Source of the DNA: Ciborinia camelliae | Lineage: Eukaryota > Ascomycota > Leotiomycetes > Helotiales > Sclerotiniaceae | Length of the DNA: 64,000 bases | Assembly (NCBI GenBank): GCA_025890175.1 | Contig: JANPYM010000003.1 | Coordinates: 22,266 to 86,265 of the forward strand | Direction: 5' to 3' | Part shown: piece after piece, positions 36,807 to 49,301 of the stretch | Position numbering within the stretch: position 1 is the stretch's first letter | Layout: each line of letters opens with the position of its first letter | Translations under genes and position numbers: made by a program | The notes under the pieces: generated by a model | Databases searched by the model: none | What the model saw: the letters and a program-made list of their open reading frames with translations, nothing else | What the model was told of the DNA's origin: nothing

Positions 36807-38446
36807 TTGGAATGGAATGGTATAGGCAACTGATAGTTCCCGAAGGTATCATCCCTACTCTAGTAACGCCTCGAAAGATGGGTTTAATCGAAGGATACAA
36901 TTATAATGTTCGAAACAAGGGGGGTTTTTTCCGCTGTCGGTTTATGCTGGGGATAAGAAGAAACGTTGCATCCTTTTGATACAGGAACTAGATATTGATA
37001 TTCCTGAGTCTAGATTATAGATTCATTACATTCACTTCATCGTATCAGTAATGGGAAATGGGAAGTTAGCACCAACTTAACTATCCACAAATTAGTTCTA
37101 TACAAATTAGGTATAGAATTACACAATAAGAGATTATTGGAATACACATCATTCATGGGGTACGCAAGCGTTCTGTGTTGTATGTATATGTATATGTTCT
37201 AAAAACTCGACATCTTATTCCATCACTTTTCACTACAGTATCATTTTGTTGGGAAATTTATGAAGATGAGAATACTTCTCTTCGCTTCGATTGTTGAAGT
37301 TGAAGTTGAAGTTCGTGGATGGTAGTGCCGGTACTTTCTCGTTGGAGGAATGAATTTGAATTGACAGATTGTTGTGTTGGTAAAATGAGTTGTTCCAACA
37401 ACTCTACTACAGTGGGAACAGTGGGATTCAACATCAATCCTTACCAAAGCTATGCGCGAAAAAGTATGGCTACAATGTTTAATCATTAATACTAATCATG
37501 AGGTATTCACATAAATTTCAGGGCTGTTAGCCCGCAAGCCTACCTCAAGTTTAGCATTTTGTTTTAGTAATCGTATATGCAACCCACCCTTTCACAATTA
37601 TCCATCGCTCCTGATCCAGCCACACTATCTTTTCCATCGGTTAATTAGGCGCGGCTATAAAATACATTGGGTTAAAGGTTAGCTTCTTACTACTTGCGCA
37701 CTGAGATGTAATTGTATTTGGCTCCGATTTCCCCATGTGCCTTGAGCATTTTATATTGATTTTCAATATTCTTGCCTTTATGATTAGGTACCGAGTCCAA
37801 ATCGCTGGGGATAATACACGGTTTCGCCATCATTTAAGTCTCAATCCATAAACCACAAACCCTGAAACCACACTTGTAAGTAACATACCTGTCCGATGAG
37901 TCTGCATACAACCACATCAAATAAAATAGCCTTTGCATGCAGCATAAAAGACGAAATCTATTCGCGGCTCAAAGGATTGCTGTGCTTGGAACCACTGTGT
38001 AAGTAAGCCCGATGCCTTACCTATGCTTCTGTATCTCCTTCTCGTCATCCTCACGTGCAATTACTATTTACCCCCTAGCTTTGGAAGGCTTATGATTTAA
38101 GATTTTAGGGTTTCAAGCTTCAATTGAGTGCTGTCTAGGCCTCAAGACCTTATCAAAGACTTCGACTTCAAAGTTTCACAATCAATATATTAATAATTAT
38201 GAAAGATCCATCTTGTTGTTTGAAAATAAATGAGACAATTAAGTCTTTATAAGAAGATATATATGAAGATTAATTCTAATGTTTGAAATCAAATTAATTT
38301 TTAAATTTTTAAAATAAAAATGTCTTGAGAATTATTCTTATTATTTAAAATGAACTTGAATAATGGAGTCATTATAATCAAACAGATTTAGAGATTATTT
38401 TTATTGTTCAAAATCAAATTAAACAATAGTCTTACATATAGAAATG
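36807..38446. other. Intergenic; AT content rises towards the repeat island
   Basis: No gene. From about 38210 to 38440 the DNA becomes strongly AT-rich, with two diverged copies of a segment of about 40 bp (near 38328 and 38396) differing by transitions, consistent with light RIP. Confidence 0.5.
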
Positions 38447-38589
38447 AATTGACGCCTTCACTACCCTCGAGCCATTCACTTTAACTTTATCAATAAGATC
38501 CCAACTCACAATATTAGATTTTATAAAGTGAATGGACGTCTTCACTCCTCTGGAGCCTTTTACTTTGACTTCATCAATACGATCGCACA
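38447..38589. repeat. Diverged direct repeat of about 62 bp upstream of a small gene
   Basis: Copies at about 38447-38511 and 38529-38589 share GAATKGACGYCTTCACT, GAGCCWTTYACTTTRACTT and ATCAATAMGATC. Both lie within 180 bp of the ATG at 38622, so they may be regulatory duplications. Confidence 0.7.
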
Positions 38590-38621
38590 AATCATAGATT
38601 GAAAGCTATCACCATCTTAAT

Positions 38622-38897
38622 ATGTCTAACCGTCAAGACTCCTCAAGCAGTGGCTATTATCGAAGTGATCAATCCAATCAAGAGAATCAATATGACCAGT
38701 ATGATCACCTCCGCTACGATACCGACAATCAAACATATTCATCTGCAAATGCTGCGTCCACCTTACATGCTACCAGTGGCGGCGACAACTATCCAGGTCA
38801 CAATTTTGGGGATGGGTATGCCTCTGACGGAGCAGCACAGCGTCTTGTAGCCGGTGTTTACAATAATTCTTCAACAACTCAATATTGTATTAATTGA
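38622..38897 (+). CDS. Small Tyr/Ser/Asn/Gln-rich hypothetical protein
   Basis: Single-exon ORF of 91 residues starting MSNRQDSSSSGYYRSDQSNQ. Its composition (QYDQYDHLRYDTDNQTYSSA) is like the repeat region of the broken gene that follows at 39.3 kb, so the two may be related or this may be a truncated duplicate. No signal peptide, Cys cluster or catalytic motif. It could also be a first exon of a longer gene; no convincing donor was found. Confidence 0.4.
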   Translation: MSNRQDSSSSGYYRSDQSNQENQYDQYDHLRYDTDNQTYSSANAASTLHATSGGDNYPGHNFGDGYASDGAAQRLVAGVYNNSSTTQYCIN

Positions 38898-39226
38898 TTA
38901 AGGAGGAAATATCTCTTTACTAAATATACTGATTGCTAGAACAGATTATATACTCAGAAAATACTTTTGAATTATATATAGGAGAATATAGTAATGAAAA
39001 CTCGGCTAAGCGTCATTGCGTTAGTAAGGTCAGAAAGGGGGGAAAATTCAAAATCTTAATATTCTTTTTCTGATTCTGATTCCATCTACGATATAATTGA
39101 TAGTTTAAAAAAGCTTTGGAATGAACTTTCAGAAATAGTTAGCTCTTCACTAGTCAATCGAGTATACATCAAGTAAGTTCATATATTTAAGTAATTTAAT
39201 GTTTAACAACAGAATATGTTGTTATA

Positions 39227-39256
39227 AAATAGTTCTACATACACTAGCTCGATACA
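39227..39256 (-). repeat. 30-bp inverted repeat, right copy (just upstream of broken gene)
   Basis: Reverse complement of 35284..35313, identical over 30 bp. It ends 24 bp before the ATG at 39281. Confidence 0.9.
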
Positions 39257-39574
39257 AAAATACAATAAGTTCAATAGAATATGCAACTCCAACACTCCAT
39301 TTTAGACAGCAATGAAATCAACAGCTACCCTTCTACTAATCAACCGACATCATATCCAACAACTAATGTCAAGCTTCCATACTTTGGCTAAATGTTTGGC
39401 ACAACGAACGAACCTTTCAGCATCGAATCTCAACAAACAATCCTCGCGGACAATCGTGGACAAAACACACAAAATACAACGGGGGATGATATATATCAGA
39501 CTTTACATCCAAACCAGGGATACAATGTTGAGCGTAGCGACTACATGAGTGCGGAATACATGGAGCCCGACCCC

Positions 39575-39763
39575 TATGCTTCCAATACTACCGCAGACCA
39601 GCAGTCTCAGTCATCCTATGGCCATTCATCAGCCTCGTATGCTATCAATACTACCGCAGACCGGCAAACTCAGACATCCCAAGGCTATTCCTCAATCCCT
39701 TATGCTTCCAGTACTACCGCACACTGGCAATTTCAGGAACCAACTCATGGCTATTTAGCACCC
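39575..39763 (+). repeat. Three tandem 63-bp coding repeats
   Basis: Units start at 39575, 39638 and 39701 with an exact 63-bp period. They encode YASNTTADQQSQSSYGHSSA, YAINTTADRQTQTSQGYSSI and YASSTTAHWQFQEPTHGYLA, each plus one residue. The period is a multiple of three, so the frame is kept. Confidence 0.9.
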
Positions 39764-39820
39764 GCTCAGTCTAATACGTACCAGCCCTTCAACTAACCCG
39801 GGGTTACAATACCAACCTGA

Positions 39821-42800
39821 TGCTACGGTAGATTTAGAAGAGTGCCTGAGATCTCAGACTACGCCTGAGATATTAAACATCTTTCCTTATTAAATTGTAT
39901 AACTATATAGTTATACTATTTATTTTATGTATATAAAAAGCTTTATCTTTTATAAATGTAAAAGTTTTTTAATAATATATTATATTTCAATTTTAATATT
40001 TTAGTATTATAATATATGATAACAAATTTTATATAAAGATTTAGGACAAATTAGAAAAAAACAAGTTTTTTGTTTTTTTAATATTAAAAAAAGATTTATT
40101 TAAAAAAGTTTTCGATATTTTTATTTATTTTATAAAAATATATAAAGTGTTTTAAATTAAATTTATATAAAATAAAAATATAAATTTTTTTTTTTTTATA
40201 TTTTAAATATATAAATTTTTTTTTTATTTATATTTTTATTTTTAATATAAAATCTTTATTTAATATTTTTAATATTTTTTTTTGTATATTTAATTTATAT
40301 ATTAATTTTTATTATTTTATAATTGAAATTAAATTTATATATAATAATTTATTATTAATAATTTTTATATTAAATTTTAAAGATTTGTTAATTTTTATTT
40401 TATTTTAAATATAATTATTTTTATTTATAATATTAATTAAATTAATAAATAAAAAAAAGCTTTTTGTATTGTAATAAAAGATTAGATTTTAGTATATAAA
40501 AAATTAAATTTTTCTTTTTTAAATTTTAATAAATTTATTATATTTTTTTTAAAAACAATAATATTAATATAAATTGTTTTATCTGATGATAATCTTATAT
40601 AATTTGTAATTTTTTTTTAGATTATAAATTTTAATATAAATAAACAAAAAATCAAATTTTTTGAATTAGATTATTTTTATTTAAATATCCTCTTAAATTA
40701 ATTAAAAAAAAAAATTTTTAAGTATAATAACAAAATAATTTTTTATAATATATATATTTTCTATTAACAAATTATTATGTTATTTAATTTTAATAAATAA
40801 ATAAATATTTATAATATTATTAATGGTTTTTTTTTAATAAAATATTTATTTAATAAAATAATGAATTATCAATTAATATATATTTTAATTATATTATAAA
40901 CGAGATATCGAAAAGTTTTTAGATGTTAAGTGCACGGTCCCACACAATAGTCGTAAGCTTTACCACTGCGCCACGCACCCAAAACTACCCCAAAAGGCAT
41001 AGTATCAGGGATTGATTCCTGAAAGCTTACTACTATATATATACCAACGTTACGCAACTAACTCTTTTTAGTTCGTAACAATTGCCTTCCCTTTCAAAGC
41101 TTTTCGTCCCGAAAAGGCTTAGGCTCCGAATAAGCTAGGGGTATATATATATAGTTAACCATATGATCTTTTTCTAGTAACTCAACTGCTACCTGATACT
41201 ACTCTCACCATTTAGTAATCCTATACCCAATTGAAACTAGTTCAATCAAATACTACTAAATGAATTCAGAGCTATCCAATCATTAAGCAGATATATCCTC
41301 GCCTTAATTAGCTAAATTGGATCCGCTAGCTCCACTAGCTCCACATTTATCCACTAATTAAGATCCCAGAATGGATCCACCAATAAAAATCCCTGATACT
41401 TTGTTAAGTGCACGGTCCCACACAATAGTCGTAAGCTTTACCACTGCGCCACGCACCCAAAACTACCCCAAAAGGCATAGTATCAGGGATTGATTCCTGA
41501 AAGCTTACTACTATATATATACCAACGTTACGCAACTAACTCTTTTTAGTTCGTAACATTAGATTTATCTTTAAAAACGTTTCAAATTATTTATTACTAA
41601 GGTATTTGATAAATTTTATAACATTAGATATTTCGTTTAGGATTATTAATAACAATATAAACTTTTTGAATATTTTAATATATTATAAATTAATATCAAA
41701 AATATTTAGATTATAAATACGCAATATATTTTTCTAAAAGTTTAGTAATATATAAATCCTTTATTGTACTTTAATATTTCAAAATTAATAAAAAGAAATA
41801 TTATCGAATTATTTATATTACTTTTGTAATAATATTAAAATAATTAATTTAATATATATTTTTTGCAAAATCTAATATTTTTAAATTTTTATATAAAACA
41901 AATTATAAATAATATAAAATAAATATAAAATAATATTAAAATTTAATATATTAATATTTTATTTATTTATTTTTTAAAAAAATATTTTTTTTTTTAATTT
42001 TAAAATAAATTATTAATATTTTATAAGTTTAAAATTTTTTATATTTTTTAATTTAAATTTTATTCAAATTTTTTTTAATTTATTAATTTTTTTATAATAT
42101 TATTAATATTATTTATATAATATATATTAATTATTATAAATTTAAGTAGGGAAAATATATTTATAAATAATTTATATATTTGTTTACAAATCTTTTAATA
42201 GTAGCAATTTTAGAGCCTTTTTATAAAATATAATTTTAATTAATTATTTTTTAAATAAATAAATTAGCTTTTTTTTAATATAAATAGGATAATAATCCAA
42301 AAAAGTTTTAATAATAATTATATATATATTAAAAACAATAAAATAAATAAATTAATTAAAAAAAATTAAAAATAAAATAAATATTATTGATAAATTAATA
42401 ATATTATTTAGAATAATAATAAAATTGAAAATTATAAATTTAATTATTATATTAATAATTTTATATTACCTAAAATTTTGATTTACTATATTTACAAGAT
42501 ATATATAATTATATTTATAATTAATAATAATCTTTTTTGTTATTTTAAATAAAACAATTATTTTTTTAAAATTAAAAAAAATATTTTTGGTTTTTTTTTA
42601 TTACCATTTTTTGTATATATTATAATTACCAAAAAAAATTTTTTAATTATTTAATCTAATATTTTAATTATTAAAATTAATATTAGATTTAATTATTAAA
42701 ATTTTTTTTATATAAGAATTTATATATGATTTATAAATATTAATAAGATAATCTTTATTTATTAAAATTTTGATTATACTTTTTTATTTATCAATTCCAA

Positions 42801-45800
42801 ATTTTTTTTATAAAAATTATTAAAACCAAAAATCTATATAATAATAAAATTATTTATAATATAAAATATAGTTAATAATCGCTATATAATTAATTAATAT
42901 ATTATTTTTAATTTATATATTTTTAAAATAAATATTAAAATTAAAAAATTTAAATAAATTAAGATTATTTGCAAATTTTATTTTATAAAAAGATTTAAAG
43001 TTAATTTATTTATTAATATAAATATTTTGGTTTTAAAGTAATATTAAATTAATTATTTTAAAAAATTATTTTGGATTAAAATTTGTTAAATCGATATTCT
43101 AATAAATATTTATATTAAAAAAGTATTTCAATAATTTTATTTTATATTTATTGTTATTATAATATTTATATTTGTATATAATATTTTTTATTTAATTATT
43201 TAATTTATATAAAATAAAAATTATAATATATTTTTTAATTTTAAATAATAATAATTTTTATTTTTGTTTTTATATATTTTCAATTTTTATATTTGAAAAA
43301 TTATAATTTAAAATAATTTTAATTATTTTATTATAATATTTTATAATTAATAATTTAATAAAATTTATATAATGGATAACAAAATATTTATTTTATTTAA
43401 TATATTTTATAAAAAGGTTATATAAAATTTAAACGTTTTTATTAAATTTATTTTATTTAAGTAGAATATTAAGTTTTTTAATTTTATATCAAATATTAAT
43501 TAAAAAATTAAATTTAAAAATAATATTATTATTTATAATATTAATATTTTTTATTAAATGGAGAATTTGATTAATTTTTTTCAAAAATTTAATAATATTT
43601 TTTATAATATAAAGATAATTATTAATATTTTAAAAAATAAATAAATAATTATTTTATTTTGGGATAAATAACAAAATCGTTTTTGATATAAAAAATAGTA
43701 TATATATTTTATTAGTATTTATTAATATAATATAATTGATTAGATATTCGATTTATTTTATAAAATAAATTATATATTTTGAATTAAAAAAACTATATTA
43801 TTTAAAGTTTCTGTTTTTGTTATTATATAATCTATAATTAAATAAGAATATTTTTTTAAAAATCGAATAATTATTAATTTACAAAATTTCAATTAAAAAA
43901 TTATTATTAATATTTACTTTATTTTTATTTAATAAAATATATTAAATTTGGTTATAAATATAAAATTTATTTTTATTATAAATTATACTTTTTTTTTTTA
44001 TTAATAATTTATAATTATAAAGAATTATTCAAAATTTATTATTATTTTTTATTAAGAATAAAAACAATTTAATATTATTATTATAAAATTTAAAAATTTG
44101 ATTTTTTTTGTATAGTAATAAATTAATCGATTATTTTATTTTTTTTAAAATTTTATTTAAAAATATATTAATAATATTATTATCTAATTTTATAATTTTA
44201 AAGGATATTTATTTTATTTTTAATATTTTTTTAATATATTACAAAAAAAATATATTTTATTAAAATTATCCAAATATTATTTCGTTTTTTTATTTATATA
44301 TTTATTTAATTAATATTTAAATAATTTCAATATAACAATTATTATAAACAAAATAAAGATTATTTTTAATCTAAATTATTTAATCTTTTTAACTTAATTT
44401 AAATATTTTATTAAACTAATTGGATAATTTTATTAATATATTTTTTTTTATATTATATTTATTAATTTATTATAATAATTAAAAATATTTTTTTTTTTTT
44501 TTTTTAAAATAAATTCTTTTTTTTTGAAAGTAATTAGAAAATGATTTATTAAAAAATATAAAATCGATTTTTTTATTTTTAATAAAAAACAATTTTTTAA
44601 TATAATTAAAAATAAATTATTATAATTTAATATTTTTGTATATATAAATTCTATCGACCATATTTTTTATATTAATATTAATTTTTTTCTTAAATTTAGT
44701 ATTAATATTATAATTTATTATATACAAAATAAAATTATTATTTATAAAAAAGATTAATTTAAAAAAATAAATATTTAATTAATTTTGTTTTTTAATTATA
44801 TATTATATTTAGCGAAATAAAAGTTATAAATTATAAAATTCGAAATATTGGATATTATCTAAATAATTCGAAAGATTTGTTATTTAATTAAATTAGCTTT
44901 TTTTTTTTTTTATGTTTTTATAAATTATAAAATTATTATTAATATTATTTATTAAAAAACTTTACAAATTAAAAATACAAATTATTTAAATTTTATTTTT
45001 ATATATATTAATATATATTTATAATAATTCGATTTTTTTTTTTTTTATAAACCTAACAAAAAATATATTATATTAAATATTCTTTTCCAATTGTTTAATA
45101 AGAGTTATTCATTTTTATTTTCAAAATTAAATTTCAATTATATTATTAAATATTAATATATTATTATTTTAATTAAATTTAATATAAATTTTCAAAATTA
45201 ATTAATATAAAAATATAAAAAGAATAAAATATTTTATATAATAATTTTATAATTAAAAGAAAATATAAAATTAAATAATAATATAATTTAATTTAATTTT
45301 TATTTCGAAAATAGTTTTATTTAATATAATAACAATATTTTTTGATTATATATATTAATTAATATAATTAAAAAGTTTTTACAAATAAAATATAATATCA
45401 TAAAATATTCAAAATTTATATAAATTTATAATTATATCTTTTATAACTTTTATATTTATAAATTATATTAATATTTATATATCTTCTTAATATTTTATTT
45501 TAAATACTATATTTATCAAATTTGTTGTTATACTTTATATAATATATTTTAATTAATTAATATTTTATCTATATTATTTTATATTTTAATTATAAATTTT
45601 ATTTTAGTTTTATTAATTTTGATAAAAAAAGTTTAATTATTATATTATTATTATATACAAAATATTTAAAAAAATTATAATTATACCTAAAAAATTTATA
45701 TAAACCATAATTTAATAAACAAATATAATTATCAAATAATTTTAACTTATAAATTAAAATATACTTAAAATAATTATTTTTAATTATAATAAAAAATTCT

Positions 45801-46936
45801 TATTTATATTCTAAAAATAATTATTTCTATATATTAATATATAATATTTTTATAATATTGTATATTATTTTTAAATCAATAAAATAAACAAAAAAACCAA
45901 TATTATTTACAAAATCGTTTTTCGATTTTGAATTTCAATATTTATAAATATATAAAAATAATTTAAACTTTACCTTTAGTTTTAAATTATCTTTAATAAT
46001 TTTATAAAAATTAATACTAATTTTATATTTAATAAAATTGTTTTCGATTTTAATTCTAACTTTTTTTATAAATAATTATTAATTAAAACAATTTTTTTTT
46101 TTATACAAATTAATATTTTTAATACTATTAATATAGTTAATATAAAAATAAAGCAAATATATAATTGATTTTATTATTTTATATTTTTTAAAATCAAAAA
46201 TTAAATATTATTATATTTTTATAAAAAATATAATATCTTTTTTGTAAAAAAGCTTAATAAAAAACTATTACAACAATATATTTATTTTTTTTATATTATC
46301 GAATAAATTGATTAATTAATTTATCAATTTAATATTCTAATTTATTAATATATTTATCCTATATTTTTTGTTATATAATTTAAATTATTTATTAATCTTA
46401 ACAAAAATCCCTATAAATGTTATAATTTTTAATATAATAAAATTATTAATAATAAACAAAATCTAAACTATTAAAAAATCAAACAATTTTTTAATAAGCG
46501 AATATTTAATTATAATAAAAAAATTATTTAGTATTTAATTTGTTATAAAGAATAAAAACCTAAATATAATAAATAAAAAAAATAAAAAAATTTTAATTAT
46601 AATAAATTTATTTACAAATATAAAACTAATATAACAACTTTTATAATAATCTAAAATTATTTTGTATTTAATTTTTTTAATTTGTTAATTGTTTTTAAGC
46701 CTAGTTAACAAAAATACTGATAGTTTTTTTTCGAAAAATATTTGTTACAATAAATTTAAAAAAATGCCTAAGATTTTAAGCTATATCTAAAATATTAGGT
46801 ATCTTTTTTTACTAAATCGTACAGTTGTACAGCTGTATTATTTATTTTATATATATAAAGGGCTTCATTCTTTATAAATATAAGGGCTCTTCAGCAATAT
46901 ATTATATTTCAACCTCGATGCTTTAGTATTGTAACA
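39821..46936. mobile_element. RIP-degraded LTR retrotransposon, full length
   Basis: 5' LTR 39821..40014 and 3' LTR 46743..46936 are both exactly 194 bp. The 3' copy runs TGTTACAA...TTGTAACA, an 8-bp inverted terminus. The LTRs differ mostly by C/T and G/A changes. The target duplication is CCTGA at 39816..39820 and 46937..46941. The interior is extremely AT-rich, with no reading frame left, so the family (copia or gypsy) and orientation cannot be told. Without the nested element at 40924..41558 it is about 6.5 kb, a normal length for an autonomous element. Confidence 0.9.
40924..41558 (-). mobile_element. 635-bp TRIM-like miniature LTR element nested in the retrotransposon
   Basis: LTRs 40924..41080 and 41402..41558, 157 bp each and identical by eye, run TGTTA...TAACA. 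The target duplication TTAGA is at 40919..40923 and 41559..41563. The interior is 321 bp without an ORF. On the minus strand a purine tract (GAAAGGGAAGG) abuts the 3' LTR, and GTATCAGGG, reminiscent of an initiator-tRNA primer site, lies just inside the other LTR, so the element points left. Each LTR contains on the minus strand GGGTGCGTGGCGCAGTGGTA followed by AAGC, resembling a tRNA 5' half with A box. Its ordinary composition inside RIP-bleached DNA shows it arrived later. Confidence 0.9.
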
Positions 46937-47150
46937 CCTGATCAACACGGCAGTTCGAAATACCATAGGTGTCTCGGGGATGGCGCTACATATATTAATT
47001 CTCGGGGATATAGATGGTGCCAACGTTGCGATGTGTGTTGTACGAAATGGAACAGTGAGAAGTGCCAGGTCGAGATAAACTCACACTGTGGTATCTTCAA
47101 CGAGTTTGAAAAGACTGGACAATGTACCCATGCCATCTATAGAGCAGCCT

Positions 47151-47660
47151 AATGTTCTACTTAGTATTTCCTATATTCCATATACGGGCCTGTATAGTGG
47201 TAAATTCTACATTTTTGATATATATTTAGATATATGATATTGAATTTTATATTATTGAAAATATTAAATATTATTGGTAAGATATGTAAATACAGAATTC
47301 TTATTGGTTTAATATATGCTATATTTTTAATTTAAAGATATTTTTATTTTTCAATTAATTTTTTATAATATTATTAATTAATTCTTTGTAATATTATAAA
47401 TCAATATTACAAAGAATTAATCGAAAAATAAGAATAACTTTAAAAATAAGAATAACTTTAAAAATAGAAATAGTTTTAAAAATTGATAATGTAGTATAGA
47501 AATTTTAATATTTTTTTAGTATTTTAGTATATTTTTATAAATACTTGTATTAGGTGATACTTACGCAAGTAGTGTAGTTCGCTTTTTATACGTACGATAT
47601 ATTATATAAGATTCTTAATATATACTACTGTTGTACGGTAGTATATTAAGTAGAACATTG
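47151..47660. mobile_element. TIR element (MITE-like) of about 510 bp with 9-bp target duplication
   Basis: Terminal inverted repeats share AATGTTCTACTTA exactly (about 17 of 18 positions in all). The flanking GAGCAGCCT is at 47142..47150 and 47661..47669. It has no ORF and is AT-rich. An internal perfect hairpin (19-bp arms 47377..47395 and 47403..47421, 7-nt loop) suggests a foldback-type interior. A 9-bp duplication is typical of Mutator-like elements; the assignment is inference. Confidence 0.8.
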
Positions 47661-47830
47661 GAGCAGCCTTAGATCGATTCTATAGAGTTAATTTCCAAAA
47701 CTTCGCACGCCCAGGCAAGGCTTACACACCACGTGCGGAAATGGGACAAGCATATAATGGGGAATGGTTTCCAGGAAGAGGAGAGGGGGGCATGAAGGCC
47801 CACGCATTCCTTATAGGCGCGTTTAGATAG

Positions 47831-49301
47831 GGCTCGCTCGCTTATATCTAGGGGTACAACGATCAACGATTAACGGATCAATATGCTTAAGATAGCTGGG
47901 AGGATGTGAGGGGTTTAAGACCTTTTTATTTGTTTAGTCTACACCTGACTTTTTGTACGAAAAATATCTATCGTCTTCTACATTTCTCGATTCCTATATT
48001 TTGATGGGGACTTGAACTTATCATGTGGTAATGCAATATGAAATCCGTATTTTCTTGCAGAAAGTATCACGTAATCCTGTAACACTACAGTTATCAATAA
48101 ACATACATTGACCTTGAAGCTATTCAAATATCTAATATTTAGCCTATTACGACCGCTGTTTGTGGAATTATAAATTATTGAAATTCTAGTATTACAAGTA
48201 AAACGAAAAGGAAATGTGAGGCTTCGAACCATCGAAATATCGGCGAGGTATCAGTTTCTTGAACTTGAAGCGAAAGAAAATAGGGGCAGATCGCTTAATG
48301 ATAAAATTATCACTCTTCAGCTTCAGAGAGTTTAGTGTTACACAAAAAGGTATGTTGATAACATTCTGTGTAACGATATATAGAACGTAACCGCCCCGTT
48401 CTGACAATCGGCAAATCTTCGGTCTGGCGCTGGCAGTAGCTATATGGGCCCAGGGCATATATTGGCGCCTATGCGGGAGAGAGGCGAAGCTTGATCAGTT
48501 ACCGGGCTATCAGACTAGATTCGCCCGATATTATAAGTTGACCTAAATAGTACAAATCACATAAATCGATCTCAGCAAAAGGTTTTCCGGTCCTGGGCCG
48601 TGTCCGGAAACCATTACACTTTGTTTCAGGCAAATGTTAAGAAAAACAAAGTCTAGATATAATCAAATATCAAAAGAACAAAGGAATGAATTCACCCCTT
48701 CATAAGTTCGCTTCTGGAGTCTGATTAAGAAATCTAACCAGGATTCATTACTGAAATAGTATTATTGCAGCGTTGTTGCATAATATGCCCGCAATAGGTG
48801 GGGGTCATCGTGGATTTTACTAGGCCTAATTGTGGGGTTCTTCGGGATGAGGCTGTATTGGTATTGTATCCGGAACAAGCTAATCTGAAATGCCGTTGAA
48901 GTTATCGACAAGTTGAATAACGTTTTCTTTGAGAATTTGAAGTATAATCAGTAGAGTCACTTGGTGCAACATTGGTAGTTTAATTCAATACCGGTATTTG
49001 AAGTTGAATACCGGATTGATAACCACTGGCATCATCTTTCACTATCTCATTAAAAAGAAAATACTGATTGAAGAACCAGCATATTTGTGCGATTTGCTTC
49101 AATCATTTGTACAGGTAGTGCCCACAAAATTCTGTACCCTTTTGGGTGGATACATGTTATCGGGTACGCAGTACCTACCCCTCATCTCCTTATCACCTCA
49201 CATCTAATTCCATAAAGTATTTCCTCGCCCGGTTAAATTTGATTCTTGCTGCTTGAATTGACCTTTATCACTTTCTCTTTTCATTCATCCAGTTTAACAA
49301 C
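47831..49301. other. Intergenic, no gene seen
   Basis: Contains a short inverted repeat near 48578-48612 (GGTTTTCCGG...CCGGAAACC) and the P450 promoter region with ATACCGG twice near 48990-49015. ORFs at 47978, 48192 and 48998 lack any pattern. Confidence 0.5.

Larger units (their letters stand above)
39281..47830 (+). pseudogene. Gene with Tyr/Gln/Asn-rich repeats and a Cys-rich C-terminus, split by two mobile elements
   Basis: The family is not recognised. Remaining coding blocks are 39281..39820, 46942..47150 and 47670..47830. Damage seen: (1) TAA at 39389..39391 in the frame that starts at 39281 (a CAA to TAA change would explain it); (2) a one-base frame change between about 39759 and 39796, where the upstream frame stops and the downstream frame opens; (3) an LTR retrotransposon with 5-bp target duplication; (4) a TIR element with 9-bp target duplication. 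Skipping each insertion plus one target copy, the frame runs unbroken to the TAG at 47828..47830. The block after the LTR is cysteine-rich (KYHRCLGDGATYINSRGYRW then CQRCDVCCTKWNSEKC, later HCGIF and GQCTHAIY). The last block reads YRVNFQNFARPGKAYTPRAE and ends FLIGAFR. Confidence 0.75.

Noticed and set aside
39312..39548. 78-codon ORF overlapping the start of the broken gene
   Set aside because: Off-frame; the other frame carries the 63-bp coding repeats.
40100..46700. Search for CRISPR-like arrays or a mitochondrial insert in the AT-rich block
   Set aside because: Repeats there are irregular A/T runs without spaced identical units, and no mitochondrial coding or tRNA pattern survives; paired LTRs with a target duplication explain the block.
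46942..47136. 64-codon minus-strand ORF after the LTR element
   Set aside because: The plus strand of the same segment encodes the Cys-rich block of the split gene in a frame that continues across both insertions, a far stronger reading.
48578..48612. Short inverted repeat GGTTTTCCGG/CCGGAAACC
   Set aside because: Nine paired bases around a short loop is weak evidence for an operator or attachment site in a fungal intergenic region.
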